A stretch of DNA of 59,911 nucleotides from a virus (IMGVR_UViG_3300044632_001473:1-59911), one strand, 5' to 3'; positions 18,582 through 27,234 are shown, numbered from the stretch's first letter. The notes: generated by a model not told the origin, from the sequence alone. Translations and numbers: made by a program.

Positions 18582-19718
18582 TTACTGAGTTTTCTTATCG
18601 TAAGTGAAAATCTTTTTCATTTTCTCCAATTCTTCATTAAGAACATTTGTGAAACTTACTTTAGACTCATTCATTGTTGGTACAGCCTCTTTTTTATATA
18701 ATACTCTTTCTTCCTTATCTTTTTCTCTATCCTTAATTTGTTTTTCCATTTTTTTAACGGCGTCTTTTGATGCAACTACATTAGCAACATCTTCAGAACT
18801 ATTACCCATTAATTTATCACCTTCAATCGCCATCTTTAATCTTTTCTTAAATTGTTCAGATGGTTCATTATCATAATCTAAATTTTGTAAACCCGCAAAA
18901 TTCTTTGCAACTTCCTCATCTTCTTCTTTGGTATTTTGTCTTGCAACTTTTTCACCTTTACCTATTTGTTTAGGGAATTCAGGATTGTCGTTACCTTCCA
19001 CAGAAACCGCTTTTTTAATTTTTTGATCAACATCTGACAAATTAGCTTTATTTTCTTTACCGCTTTCAGTATGTGCTTTATTATATGCATTTAAACCTGG
19101 CACCGATTCTGTTACCATTTTAGCAATTAATTCTGTCAATTCAGTTTCAGTTAAACGTAATATTTTCTTTTTCTTAGATTCATTCATTTCACTACCACAT
19201 TCACAAAGTTCTTTACCACATTTTTCACATGTTTTCTTTTCTTCTTCCATATATGAACCACCACATTCATCACACTCTTCCTCTTCTTTCATTTCTTTAC
19301 TCCAACATTCTTCTACATCATATTCTTTACCATCTACTGTAAATGTTTTTTCACCTGCATCTTTTGCGGATTTAAGAGCTCCTGAGAATGCATTTCCTTC
19401 CATTGGTTGTTTTTCTGTATTTTCCATATTGTCTGTTTCTTCTAATTGGTCATTAATTTCATCTAATTTGTTCATCATATCGTCATGTGACTCATAAACA
19501 CCTTTCTCTATAATCAACTCTTTTCCTGGATGTTTTTCTTTGTAGTCAGGTAAAGCTTCTTCAGCCTCTTCTTGAGATTCAAATGTTGCTAAGGGTAAAC
19601 CTTCACATTTAATGTGATATTTCTCCATTTTACCCATTTCATTATCTTCCATTATGGTTCTTTTAACCTCCTCTGAAATTACTGATTCTATAATTTGTTT
19701 TAATTCACTTACTTTCAT
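18582..19718 (-). CDS. Acidic protein with zinc-ribbon-like cysteines; possible assembly protein
   Basis: 378 residues, very rich in Glu and Lys and mainly coiled. It starts MKVSELKQIIESVISEEVKR; a related phrase (LRLTETELTELIAKMVTESV) recurs near residue 190. A Cys-rich patch (CDECGG, CEKCGKELCECG; about 148-175) could bind zinc. High charge, coiled coil and position before the other presumed assembly genes resemble phage scaffold or head-core proteins, but no conserved scaffold motif is seen, so this is inference. Confidence 0.6.
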   Translation of the reverse strand: MKVSELKQIIESVISEEVKRTIMEDNEMGKMEKYHIKCEGLPLATFESQEEAEEALPDYKEKHPGKELIIEKGVYESHDDMMNKLDEINDQLEETDNMENTEKQPMEGNAFSGALKSAKDAGEKTFTVDGKEYDVEECWSKEMKEEEECDECGGSYMEEEKKTCEKCGKELCECGSEMNESKKKKILRLTETELTELIAKMVTESVPGLNAYNKAHTESGKENKANLSDVDQKIKKAVSVEGNDNPEFPKQIGKGEKVARQNTKEEDEEVAKNFAGLQNLDYDNEPSEQFKKRLKMAIEGDKLMGNSSEDVANVVASKDAVKKMEKQIKDREKDKEERVLYKKEAVPTMNESKVSFTNVLNEELEKMKKIFTYDKKTQ

Positions 19719-19720
19719 AT

Positions 19721-20935
19721 CTAAATAAATATCTGTTTAATCTCATTTAATACAATATTTTCCACCTCTTGATGTGAAATTCCGTATTTTTTTGATACAT
19801 GTGTTATTGCTTCTTGTATTTCTTGGTCTTCTTTAATGAATTCTATTGCACCAGTATTACCTTGATTACAATATGGGAACTTCTTACACTTCTCTTTAAC
19901 CTTGACAAAAACACTATCTGGTCCTCCCCATTTAGGAAAGTTTTTATCTTTAACCGCTCTACCTTGATATTCACTACTTGGTCCGTCTATCTTTAATGGA
20001 TTCTTACGTCCTCCCTTTGTTGTCTTACCAAATGCCGGTACATCAAATGCACCTGAAGATGACGAAGTTGTTGCTTCTTCCACTTCCTCTTCTTCGTTTA
20101 AATCCATATTTGGGATGTGTGATATCTTTCTTTTAACTGTACTTGATTTACCAAATAATGGTGCTGAATATGCTCCTGATGAACTTGAGTCAGTTTCTTT
20201 AGCTTCAATCTTTTTCATTTTCGTGTAGTATGATGGGTCTTCCGATAAATGGTTTGTATCAATTTCGTGATTCTTTTCTTTATTATCAAAATTATTTTTT
20301 ATTAATTCTATATGACCTTCTCCCACAGTCGCTATAACTCTATAACCTTTTTTCCTATAATTTTTAATTTTGGTTACTAAATTTTTATCTCTAATATAAT
20401 TGAAGACATCGGTTAATTTACTCAATTCAGTCTCAGGTTTTCCTGTATCTTTAGGAAAACACAAGTTATACATTAGTTCAATATCTTCTTCGTCTGGTGT
20501 TTTTGGGTTTTTTATCCCAAAACTTTTTATCCATTCAATTCCTTCGTCATTTAATAAATGTGACATTTCTTGTGGGTAACTGGTTTGTCCAACAATAATC
20601 ACATAAATCGCTGCCATTACTTTGTTAGGTGATAATGACGTTTCTGATTGCATTTCTTTAAAAAGTGATGATTTTGGATTTGTAACATTTGTTTCTTTAC
20701 CATCCCAAGAATCATTTATAAAATTGGTGAAATATGTTTGTAATTCATTTTGAATTGCTTCTTGTTCACCTCCCTTTTCATATATGTTATCATCGTCACC
20801 ACCCTCACCCATAAAAACTATTTTATCATTTGGGTTGAAATTTTTTTTAACATAATTTGAAACCTTATCAACATCATCCATGTTATAATGTTGAACTCCA
20901 AAAATTAAAGAATCTCCAATTTTTAAAATTTTCAT
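19721..20935 (-). CDS. Hypothetical protein with paired SSSSGA motifs (404 aa)
   Basis: The N-terminal 220 residues form an alpha/beta domain (MKILKIGDSLIFG, IVFMGEGGDDD, VIATVGEGHIEL) faintly recalling TraB/ChaN-type folds, not certain. The middle has two matching segments, SSSSGAYSAPLFGKSS and SSSSGAFDVPAFGKTT, about 60 residues apart, each after an acidic linker. The C-terminus is helical (ITHVSKKYGISHQEVENIV). The start is adjacent to the stop of the 79-residue gene. Function unknown; a virion or assembly role is possible from the neighbours. Confidence 0.55.
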   Translation of the reverse strand: MKILKIGDSLIFGVQHYNMDDVDKVSNYVKKNFNPNDKIVFMGEGGDDDNIYEKGGEQEAIQNELQTYFTNFINDSWDGKETNVTNPKSSLFKEMQSETSLSPNKVMAAIYVIIVGQTSYPQEMSHLLNDEGIEWIKSFGIKNPKTPDEEDIELMYNLCFPKDTGKPETELSKLTDVFNYIRDKNLVTKIKNYRKKGYRVIATVGEGHIELIKNNFDNKEKNHEIDTNHLSEDPSYYTKMKKIEAKETDSSSSGAYSAPLFGKSSTVKRKISHIPNMDLNEEEEVEEATTSSSSGAFDVPAFGKTTKGGRKNPLKIDGPSSEYQGRAVKDKNFPKWGGPDSVFVKVKEKCKKFPYCNQGNTGAIEFIKEDQEIQEAITHVSKKYGISHQEVENIVLNEIKQIFI

Positions 20936-21174
20936 TACTTAACCGATTTTAATGCACTCTCCCAAAATGACTTTCTTTGCCATAATGTTTTAAATAATTC
21001 AACCACTACCTTAGTTGATAGGTCAACTATCTTATCGTCTATCTTTTTAACCCCTAACTCATCTTGAATCATTTTAACAACCATTTTATGTGCCTGTGTT
21101 GTTTCCATAAAAGATTTAATCTCTTTCTTGGTAATTCTTTCAATTTCTCTTTTATCTTGTTCTGTTAGTGCCAT
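20935..21174 (-). CDS. Small helical protein (79 aa)
   Basis: Unrecognised, highly charged and entirely helical in appearance (MALTEQDKREIERITKKEI). It has no Cys and no membrane segment. Its stop and the next start share one base, so it is coupled with the 404-residue gene. Confidence 0.65.
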   Translation of the reverse strand: MALTEQDKREIERITKKEIKSFMETTQAHKMVVKMIQDELGVKKIDDKIVDLSTKVVVELFKTLWQRKSFWESALKSVK

Positions 21175-21176
21175 TA

Positions 21177-21704
21177 TTAGTTATTGTTTCTTTTTGTAAT
21201 TAATGGTTCCATTGCAGTTTTAAATGTTTCCTCAAATTTAGCCAACTTTTCTAAAGCGGTTCCTGTTTCTGTAGTTAACTTTAACATATCTGCATTTATA
21301 TAAACTCCGTTTTCCTCACCAGCAATAAATACAAAACTAACGTCATCATCGGTTAAGACACCATCTAATCTAATTTGATTTTTATTAATTGTCATTCCAG
21401 GTTCAAAATCAACGATTTGTGAAACTTGTTGTCTAAAATTATCAATAATGGCTGAAATTGCTTGTTTTTGGTCTTCCATTAATTGCATATCCGTTTCATC
21501 CGTAGATAACATATTAACTTCAACATCATTAATAACTATAAAATCGTTTTTTTGAGTTTGAGTTTGTTCTGGTTCTTGTGTTTGTTGAGTTACTTCTTGT
21601 TGCTCTCTTAGGACATTCATAGACGTTTTTGATTCATTAAGTTTCCTTATTGTATTCAACATCTTTTTAGTGTCGTCATATCCTGTCATTTGGTTGTTTT
21701 GCAT
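21177..21704 (-). CDS. Hypothetical protein (175 aa)
   Basis: A helical N-terminus (MTGYDDTKKMLNTIRKLNES), a Gln-Thr-rich linker (about 40-52) and a C-terminal alpha/beta domain (about 53-170) of low complexity in charge. No known family. It overlaps the amidase-like gene by 29 bases and lies 2 bases before the next gene, so it is inside an operon of possible assembly genes. Confidence 0.65.
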   Translation of the reverse strand: MQNNQMTGYDDTKKMLNTIRKLNESKTSMNVLREQQEVTQQTQEPEQTQTQKNDFIVINDVEVNMLSTDETDMQLMEDQKQAISAIIDNFRQQVSQIVDFEPGMTINKNQIRLDGVLTDDDVSFVFIAGEENGVYINADMLKLTTETGTALEKLAKFEETFKTAMEPLITKRNNN

Positions 21705-22296
21705 TGTTAAAAAATATTCTAAAATTAAACGAAGGGTTTATATCTGTATAAATACTTGAAAAGTTGGATTTACATACAATCCCGTGGAAATTTGATGCTC
21801 TCTCTATATATCCTTGAGATGGTACTATCTGTTTGAAAATAAGGTGTTTTTCACATAAGTCTTCACATAACTCCGCTAACGAACTCATTTGACTATCAGT
21901 ATATGAATCCCAAAAATAGTAATTCCTCCAATTTTTTATATGTGGTTCGGACCTATATGGGTCGCCAATCCAATTATTAAGGACACCAGTGATGGTATTT
22001 TTATTTAACCACCCCAAGTTCTCAATTGCAATTTTAATCTGTTTTTTGTCAATTGTGGGGTCATTAAAGGTATTTGAGGTATGGTTGGTATCAAACAATT
22101 GATATATGACCCCCAATTTAGAAACAACAAAATGGGGAACATCTTCATATTCCCCATTCTTCCTATATTTTATCTTATTTAAAAAGTCGTCTAATCTTCT
22201 TTGAGTATCGTATAAAAAAATTTGTGATTTTTTTGTTTTCTTTTTTGTAACATTCAACTTTTTCTTATCTAAAATTTCTACGTCTTGGACTAACAT
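21676..22296 (-). CDS. N-acetylmuramoyl-L-alanine amidase-like protein
   Basis: 206 residues. The segment PHFVVSKLGVIYQLFDTNHT resembles the core of the amidase-2 (T7 lysozyme, PGRP) fold, YTDSQMSSLAELCEDL matches its conserved helix, and FHGIV plus IYTDINPSFNF match the zinc site near the end (H171, D185). The expected first zinc histidine after the first strand is not seen (IFLYDTQ), so activity is uncertain. It would cleave the stem peptide from muramic acid, for lysis or local entry. No signal peptide; overlaps both neighbours by about 30 bases. Confidence 0.6.
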   Translation of the reverse strand: MLVQDVEILDKKKLNVTKKKTKKSQIFLYDTQRRLDDFLNKIKYRKNGEYEDVPHFVVSKLGVIYQLFDTNHTSNTFNDPTIDKKQIKIAIENLGWLNKNTITGVLNNWIGDPYRSEPHIKNWRNYYFWDSYTDSQMSSLAELCEDLCEKHLIFKQIVPSQGYIERASNFHGIVCKSNFSSIYTDINPSFNFRIFFNNAKQPNDRI

Positions 22297-23848
22297 TTCT
22301 TGATATCACATTTTTTGGGGTCGGTGTTGGGGTTATTATTTCTTCTTCGGACGACGGTATTATAACTTGATTGTTTTCCAAATCATATATTATTTGATTT
22401 GGATTGTTATCATCTTTTTCCCAATATAAATCTTCTACTTGAGATTCTGTACTATAATCTATTGATTCTGACGTTTCCATTACCACCTCGGTTTCTAAAT
22501 CCTCCGAAATTACCAAGTCTAACGTTTGTGGTTGGAACTCGGTTAAATTTTTTTTTTCATCTTCTTCTGAAGATGTGTCATCAATTTGAATTTCGTCTAT
22601 GATTTGATTTTCCTCTTCTATTGATTCTTGATTAAATTCGTTAATTGCATCTTCTAACAATGAAGTTGGTATTTCATCAACAAATTTTTCGTCAGTGTAA
22701 CCCTCTGCAGGGGAGTTAAAAAAAGAATTTTCTCTTGCTATAACATTTATTTTATCCAAATATGTTGGAGTTGGTGTTGGTGTACCTGTTTCTGTTGGTG
22801 TGGGTGTTGGTGTAGGTGTATCAGTAGGTAAAGGTGTTGGAGTTTCGGTTAAGACCAACATGTCACTAACCGGTTCTTTTTTCTCAACCTCTTCATTATA
22901 TTTTTCCGCAGCCTGAGTTAAAAATTCATTAGGTGGGGGTGGGTTAAGTAACACCTCTTCTAATTTTTTTAAATCATTTTCAGATAATCTAAGTCTAGAT
23001 ACTTCTGCAACAATATCTTTAGCCTCTAATGTTATTTTTTCATCCACAACTTCATCTTCATCAATATGTGGTTTCGTGGTTTCAATCTCATCTTTACGTT
23101 TATTCATTATTAAACCATTAAAGGCAATAATTAAAGCAACCGCTAATGGGTCAAATACAATTACAATAATGAATATAAAAAATTTAACGACAGTGTTTAA
23201 TTCTAATCCAAACGCATCGGCCACAAAACGAAAACCGCCAACTTCTCTTTCAATTCCAATATTTTTGTTTCTTATTGAATTAATTGAATCTGCGGCAATA
23301 TTATTATCTTGGGTTAGTTTATTAATTTTTGCCGATATTGATGTTATTTCTTTATCTGCAGTTTTAACCATCTGAGTTAAACGAGATGTTGATCCATTTT
23401 TTTCAATAACTTTTGATAAGTTATTTTCTTGTGAATTACGAATATTTTGTTGATTAGTTAACTGTGTAGTATAACGTGTAATTTCAGATTCGTTTTGTTT
23501 AATTTTATTTTGATAAACCGAAACTTCTCTTTCAATTTTTTGTAATTCTAAATTTTGTTGTTGAAATGCATTTGAAAGATATCCAAAAATACCTGCCGAT
23601 GTAATTAACATTAAAGTACCAACTGAAATAGTTAAATACCATTTATTAAATCCTTTAATATTATCCCATTCTTGTTTAAGATATGTTGCCGCAACTAATT
23701 TAGCAAATTCTAAAGAACCCGCCATAACCATTACAGATATTGCCGCACCAGCAAATAATACACCTAATCCTGTCACAGAAAAATAGGCGGCACATCCGGC
23801 AACAACAACCGCCGAAAGTCCAACCAAATATTTTAACCAATTATTCAT
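22265..23848 (-). CDS. Membrane protein with coiled coil and Thr-Pro linker (527 aa)
   Basis: Two hydrophobic helices at about residues 6-50 and one at 72-92 are followed by a long coiled coil (about 95-200), another membrane helix pair (about 218-250) and an acidic cytoplasmic tail. The tail has a Pro-Thr linker (about 338-365, [16 protein letters not shown]) like those of the fibre proteins, and ends in a basic stretch (NVSPRRRNFR). No enzyme motif. It may sit in the host inner membrane. The same linker in a non-fibre protein is notable. Confidence 0.7.
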   Translation of the reverse strand: MNNWLKYLVGLSAVVVAGCAAYFSVTGLGVLFAGAAISVMVMAGSLEFAKLVAATYLKQEWDNIKGFNKWYLTISVGTLMLITSAGIFGYLSNAFQQQNLELQKIEREVSVYQNKIKQNESEITRYTTQLTNQQNIRNSQENNLSKVIEKNGSTSRLTQMVKTADKEITSISAKINKLTQDNNIAADSINSIRNKNIGIEREVGGFRFVADAFGLELNTVVKFFIFIIVIVFDPLAVALIIAFNGLIMNKRKDEIETTKPHIDEDEVVDEKITLEAKDIVAEVSRLRLSENDLKKLEEVLLNPPPPNEFLTQAAEKYNEEVEKKEPVSDMLVLTETPTPLPTDTPTPTPTPTETGTPTPTPTYLDKINVIARENSFFNSPAEGYTDEKFVDEIPTSLLEDAINEFNQESIEEENQIIDEIQIDDTSSEEDEKKNLTEFQPQTLDLVISEDLETEVVMETSESIDYSTESQVEDLYWEKDDNNPNQIIYDLENNQVIIPSSEEEIITPTPTPKNVISRNVSPRRRNFR

Positions 23849-23851
23849 AGT

Positions 23852-24661
23852 CTATAAATAGTTTAAGAGACCAAAACTTTCATTTCTTAGTTTCTTAATT
23901 GCCTTATCACGTAATTGTCTGATACGTTCTTTTGTACATCCAAATTCTTCACCTAAGTCTTCTAAATTAGATTCAACACCCGTAAGACCATAATATCTTT
24001 CTATAATAATCTTTTCTCTATCGTCTAAAACACTTAACATTTGATTAACTTTTTTCTTAACTTCTTCAGGAGAATTTAAAATTGCATCAGGACTTTCCGC
24101 TTCTCTATTTGGTATAATATCAATTAATTGGTCTCCCTCTTCATTAATTTCTTTATATAAACCTATACAATATGGTAAGTTACTATGTACCGGTTGATCG
24201 TTATTATAAACAAAAAAATTATCTTCTTCGTTAATTTCGTCTTTTTTATATTTTTGAGCTTCAGTTACTAAATTTGATGGGAGTCTAATTGTTCTTGCAT
24301 TATCATTTAATGATGCCATTATTGATTGTCTAACCCACCATACTGCATATGATATAAATTTTAATCCACTTGTTGGGTCAAACCTTTCTGCTGCTTTAAT
24401 TAAACCGATATTACCTTCAGATATCAAATCCATTACATCCAATCCTTGATTTTGATACGTTTTTGCAACTGATATTACAAATCTTAAATTACCCTTCACT
24501 AATTCATCATATAAATCTTTCCTATGTTCTTTTGTGATTCTTTTATCATTTAATTGACTGAAGATTTCTTCTTGTCTGATGTGTGAAATAACAGGTATCT
24601 TCTTAATATCTCTGATATACTGTTGAATTTCCTCTGGATTGGTGATGGTGGATTTCTTCAT
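23852..24661 (-). CDS. RNA polymerase sigma-70 factor, RpoD-like
   Basis: 269 residues. It has region 1.2 (about 6-35), region 2 (about 52-130: NLRFVISVAKTYQNQGLDVM, LISEGNIGLIKAAERFDP, FISYAVWWVRQSI), a diverged region 3 and region 4 with a helix-turn-helix (about 213-262: EFGCTKERIRQLRDKAIKKL). Region 1.1 is missing, as in Bacteroidetes RpoD, and the region 2 sequence is very close to the Bacteroidetes primary sigma. It should direct host core polymerase to phage promoters. It differs from the small gp55-type late sigma of T4. Confidence 0.93.
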   Translation of the reverse strand: MKKSTITNPEEIQQYIRDIKKIPVISHIRQEEIFSQLNDKRITKEHRKDLYDELVKGNLRFVISVAKTYQNQGLDVMDLISEGNIGLIKAAERFDPTSGLKFISYAVWWVRQSIMASLNDNARTIRLPSNLVTEAQKYKKDEINEEDNFFVYNNDQPVHSNLPYCIGLYKEINEEGDQLIDIIPNREAESPDAILNSPEEVKKKVNQMLSVLDDREKIIIERYYGLTGVESNLEDLGEEFGCTKERIRQLRDKAIKKLRNESFGLLNYL

Positions 24662-24711
24662 TGGTTGGTTAATTTAAATTAAAATGTATATATAAAAATA
24701 AGAAAAATATT

Positions 24712-25158
24712 TTACTTATCAAAATTGTCAAGGAAGTTTTTTTCCTCAGGTGTTAAAGACTCAAAACCCATGGAATTTAACTTATCTAATACCTCATCCA
24801 AATCAAATTCAATTGATTTTTTTTTCTTATATTCTATTTTTAACATCGCACTTTCAGGTGTGTCGTCCTTAAAAACAAAATTATTGATTGGGTCAGGTAA
24901 ATTGACACTCACAATTGAGTTTCTTTCTAATAAAAAATAAAATTTAACACTATCATTTAAACATAAAAGGTAAATTTCTTCGGATAATTTTCCGTGGTCT
25001 AACTCGGAATCAAATATAACGATTATATTTTTACTATTTTCAACCACATATTTTACTGATTTAATTACGGGGGATTGACCTAAAATTTCTACACAAAAAA
25101 ATTCCATGTCTTCGTAATCGTCAAATATTCCATATACAAATAAAATATATGTCTTCAT
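24712..25158 (-). CDS. Hypothetical protein (148 aa)
   Basis: An alpha/beta N-terminal domain of about 90 residues, then a C-terminal tail (LDEVLDKLNSMGFESLTPEE) that resembles the short helical motif found at the ends of some Bacteroidetes membrane proteins (from memory). No catalytic motif. It lies just downstream of the presumed envelope genes and upstream of sigma. Confidence 0.6.
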   Translation of the reverse strand: MKTYILFVYGIFDDYEDMEFFCVEILGQSPVIKSVKYVVENSKNIIVIFDSELDHGKLSEEIYLLCLNDSVKFYFLLERNSIVSVNLPDPINNFVFKDDTPESAMLKIEYKKKKSIEFDLDEVLDKLNSMGFESLTPEEKNFLDNFDK

Positions 25159-25174
25159 ACTAAGATATAGTATT

Positions 25175-25816
25175 TTATTTTTTCTTTAAATTAAGTCTCC
25201 AATAAACACCACCACCCAAAAATGGTGATAATGTTCCGTTTGTCCCATCTGGTCCGACTATGTTAGATACCCCGACACCTAATTTATATAGGTGTTTATC
25301 ATCTTTATCTTTAAGAATAAACCCAAGACCAATTAAATTAACAACATTAGGTTTATCAAATTTTGCATCAACACCAAAATATAATTCATTCTTTCTCGGT
25401 AATGGTGTGAATATGGTATCTTTAATGACTTTTTGTTTTACTTTACTTGTGAATGAACGACCTAAAATTCTATTGTTAGATATTGTATCAAATAATGTAA
25501 CTGTACCGATATTACCCGGTAATTCTAAAATATCCTTTTTAAATTGTTTATTTTCGGAGTATAATTTGACTATAGCTTCTGTATCTACTTTTTGAATAAC
25601 CTGTACTTCAACTAATTTTTCAACTACAACAGGTACTTCAACTTCCACTTCAACCTCATATGGAATTGTATCATGTACTGCGTACGGTATTGAATCAATT
25701 TGTTTTACATATGTAATCCTATTTGGAAGATATCCTCCTGGATTAAAAAATTCTAAAATACATATTAATAATAATATTAATATTAATACGTGTCTGATGT
25801 CAAAAATTTTTTTCAT
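25175..25816 (-). CDS. Single-helix membrane protein with periplasmic repeats
   Basis: 213 residues. An N-terminal helix (HVLILILLLICILEFF; about 9-25) anchors it, followed by a Val/Glu-rich stretch (YEVEVEVEVPVVVEKLVEVQ; about 53-75), a coiled coil and a beta-rich C-terminal half with Gly-rich strands (LGVGVSNIVGPDG, FLGGGVYW). It is the last of three consecutive membrane or secreted proteins. A role in envelope disruption or spanin-like lysis is a guess from layout. Confidence 0.6.
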   Translation of the reverse strand: MKKIFDIRHVLILILLLICILEFFNPGGYLPNRITYVKQIDSIPYAVHDTIPYEVEVEVEVPVVVEKLVEVQVIQKVDTEAIVKLYSENKQFKKDILELPGNIGTVTLFDTISNNRILGRSFTSKVKQKVIKDTIFTPLPRKNELYFGVDAKFDKPNVVNLIGLGFILKDKDDKHLYKLGVGVSNIVGPDGTNGTLSPFLGGGVYWRLNLKKK

Positions 25817-25818
25817 GT

Positions 25819-26244
25819 TTACTTAAGAAGAAATAAAGATGTCATTATTACACCCGCAAAAGTACCAACCTTATAAAGAAAAGTTTTTCTTCGTTGTCCT
25901 TTTAATTCTTTAAATAAACTTTCAGATTTTTGTCTTTCTAAACCAAATTGTTCATCTTTTTTAGTGATGATAACCTCCAAATTAGAAATTTTTTGACTTT
26001 TGAGACTATCCTTTTGATTTAATAAACCAATATTCTGATCTTTTAAATTGATAACTTTATTTAATTCCACAATCTCCGACTTAGCTCCATCATAACGAAG
26101 TAAGTCTTGATAGACTAGTCTAGCAACTTTTGTTGATATGGTTACTTTAGTTGTATCTAATACTAAAACTTTAGTTGTATCTGTTTGCGAATAACTGCTC
26201 AAGCTCAACATTACCAATAGTGGTAATAGAATTAACTTTTTCAT
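25819..26244 (-). CDS. Secreted or anchored coiled-coil protein
   Basis: 141 residues. A signal peptide of Bacteroidetes type (MKKLILLPLLVMLSLSSYSQ, cleavage after Ser-Gln expected) is followed by a coiled coil (about 45-120) and a C-terminal hydrophobic helix (VGTFAGVIMTSLFLL). No lipobox Cys. Its first 74 bases overlap the 3' end of the previous gene in another frame, an arrangement known from phage spanin genes. An envelope role is likely; spanin function is inference. Confidence 0.65.
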   Translation of the reverse strand: MKKLILLPLLVMLSLSSYSQTDTTKVLVLDTTKVTISTKVARLVYQDLLRYDGAKSEIVELNKVINLKDQNIGLLNQKDSLKSQKISNLEVIITKKDEQFGLERQKSESLFKELKGQRRKTFLYKVGTFAGVIMTSLFLLK

Positions 26245-26506
26245 CTGTTTCGTTTTTAATTAAGGTTATGTTCTTTGTTACATTATTGATATTGCGGTCA
26301 ACCACATCAATATCTTTATCAATTGTAACGATTTGTTCGGTGATTTTGTGATTTTCAACCTGAACAGAATCTATATCATTTTGGATTAACTCTATTTTTT
26401 TATTATATCCATCAACGTCGGTTTTAATTCCGGTTGTTGTAAAAATATTCCAAGCCGCCAAAACGATTATGATTACTAATAAAATGTTGGATTTATTTAT
26501 CTTCAT
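26171..26506 (-). CDS. N-terminally anchored coiled-coil protein (111 aa)
   Basis: An N-terminal membrane helix (ILLVIIIVLAAWNIF; about 8-22) and a long coiled coil in the rest (heptads with Ile, Val and Asn). The topology and size match inner-membrane spanins of the Rz type. It follows the ClpP terminator and has a TATTTATA octamer 13 bases before its ATG, so it probably starts a new unit. The next gene begins inside it. Confidence 0.65.
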   Translation of the reverse strand: MKINKSNILLVIIIVLAAWNIFTTTGIKTDVDGYNKKIELIQNDIDSVQVENHKITEQIVTIDKDIDVVDRNINNVTKNITLIKNETDEKVNSITTIGNVELEQLFANRYN

Positions 26507-26519
26507 ATCTATCTTTTAT

Positions 26520-26527
26520 TATAAATA
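26520..26527 (-). promoter_or_regulatory. TATTTATA box before the envelope gene cluster
   Basis: TATTTATA reads on the gene strand 13 bases before the ATG at 26506 and directly after the terminator, a position expected for a promoter. Confidence 0.35.
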
Positions 26528-26532
26528 TGAAG

Positions 26533-26554
26533 AAAGGGGGTTTTATCCCCCTTT
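26533..26554 (-). terminator. Terminator after clpP
   Basis: An 8-bp stem AAAGGGGG / CCCCCTTT with a 6-base loop 6 bases after the clpP stop; on the minus strand it is followed by a short T-rich stretch. Confidence 0.65.
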
Positions 26555-26559
26555 AACCT

Positions 26560-27234
26560 TTATTTCTTCTTTTTAACAATTTCATCGATAATTCCGTAGG
26601 AAAGTGCTTCTTCGGACCCCAGCCATAAATCTCTGGTTGCGTCATTTTTAACTTGTTCTGCGGACTTTCCACAGTATCCACCTAATAACTCAAATAGGGT
26701 ATCATTGATTTTTTCCCATTCCACCATAGTAATACGAGCGTCTTGGATATTGCCACCAGCTCCTCCTGATGATTGGTGTAACATAGTTCTTGAGAATCTT
26801 AAAGACCCTCTTTTACCTTTAGTTCCCGCACCTAACAATACTGAACCCATAGATGCCGCCATACCAGTGTTGATGGTTCGGATGTCTGAAGTAATATACT
26901 CCATAACGTCCACCATAGATAAACCTGATTTAACAGACCCACCAGGACTATCAATGTGCATTGTGATATCATTATGGTCAATACTATCTAAGAACATTAA
27001 TTGAGCTTGTACGATGGTTGACATGTGGTCATCCACACCTCCAGCAACCCAAATGATACGTTCCATCATCAAACGTGAGAATACGTCCATAACGGTTACA
27101 TTCAAACTTCTTTCTTCTAAAATATATGGGGTTAAACTATCCTCAACTCTTTGGTTATAACGATGTAAGTTTAAAGAACCAACTCCGTGGTCTTTCGCGT
27201 AAAGACCAAAATCTTTGTACTGATTAGGTGTCAT
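26560..27234 (-). CDS. clpP: ClpP-like serine peptidase
   Basis: 224 residues, full length for ClpP. The catalytic triad is S128 in GMAASMGS, H153 in MLHQSSGGAGG and D202 in ATRDLW; the oxyanion-loop SPGGSV is at 96-101. The segment VMDVFSRLMMERIIWV is very close to the Bacteroidetes ClpP pattern, which points to acquisition from the host. Phage ClpP copies may work with host ClpX or serve in head maturation; no prohead signature is visible here. It lies 46 bases downstream of gp46 and is followed by a terminator. Confidence 0.93.
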   Translation of the reverse strand: MTPNQYKDFGLYAKDHGVGSLNLHRYNQRVEDSLTPYILEERSLNVTVMDVFSRLMMERIIWVAGGVDDHMSTIVQAQLMFLDSIDHNDITMHIDSPGGSVKSGLSMVDVMEYITSDIRTINTGMAASMGSVLLGAGTKGKRGSLRFSRTMLHQSSGGAGGNIQDARITMVEWEKINDTLFELLGGYCGKSAEQVKNDATRDLWLGSEEALSYGIIDEIVKKKK

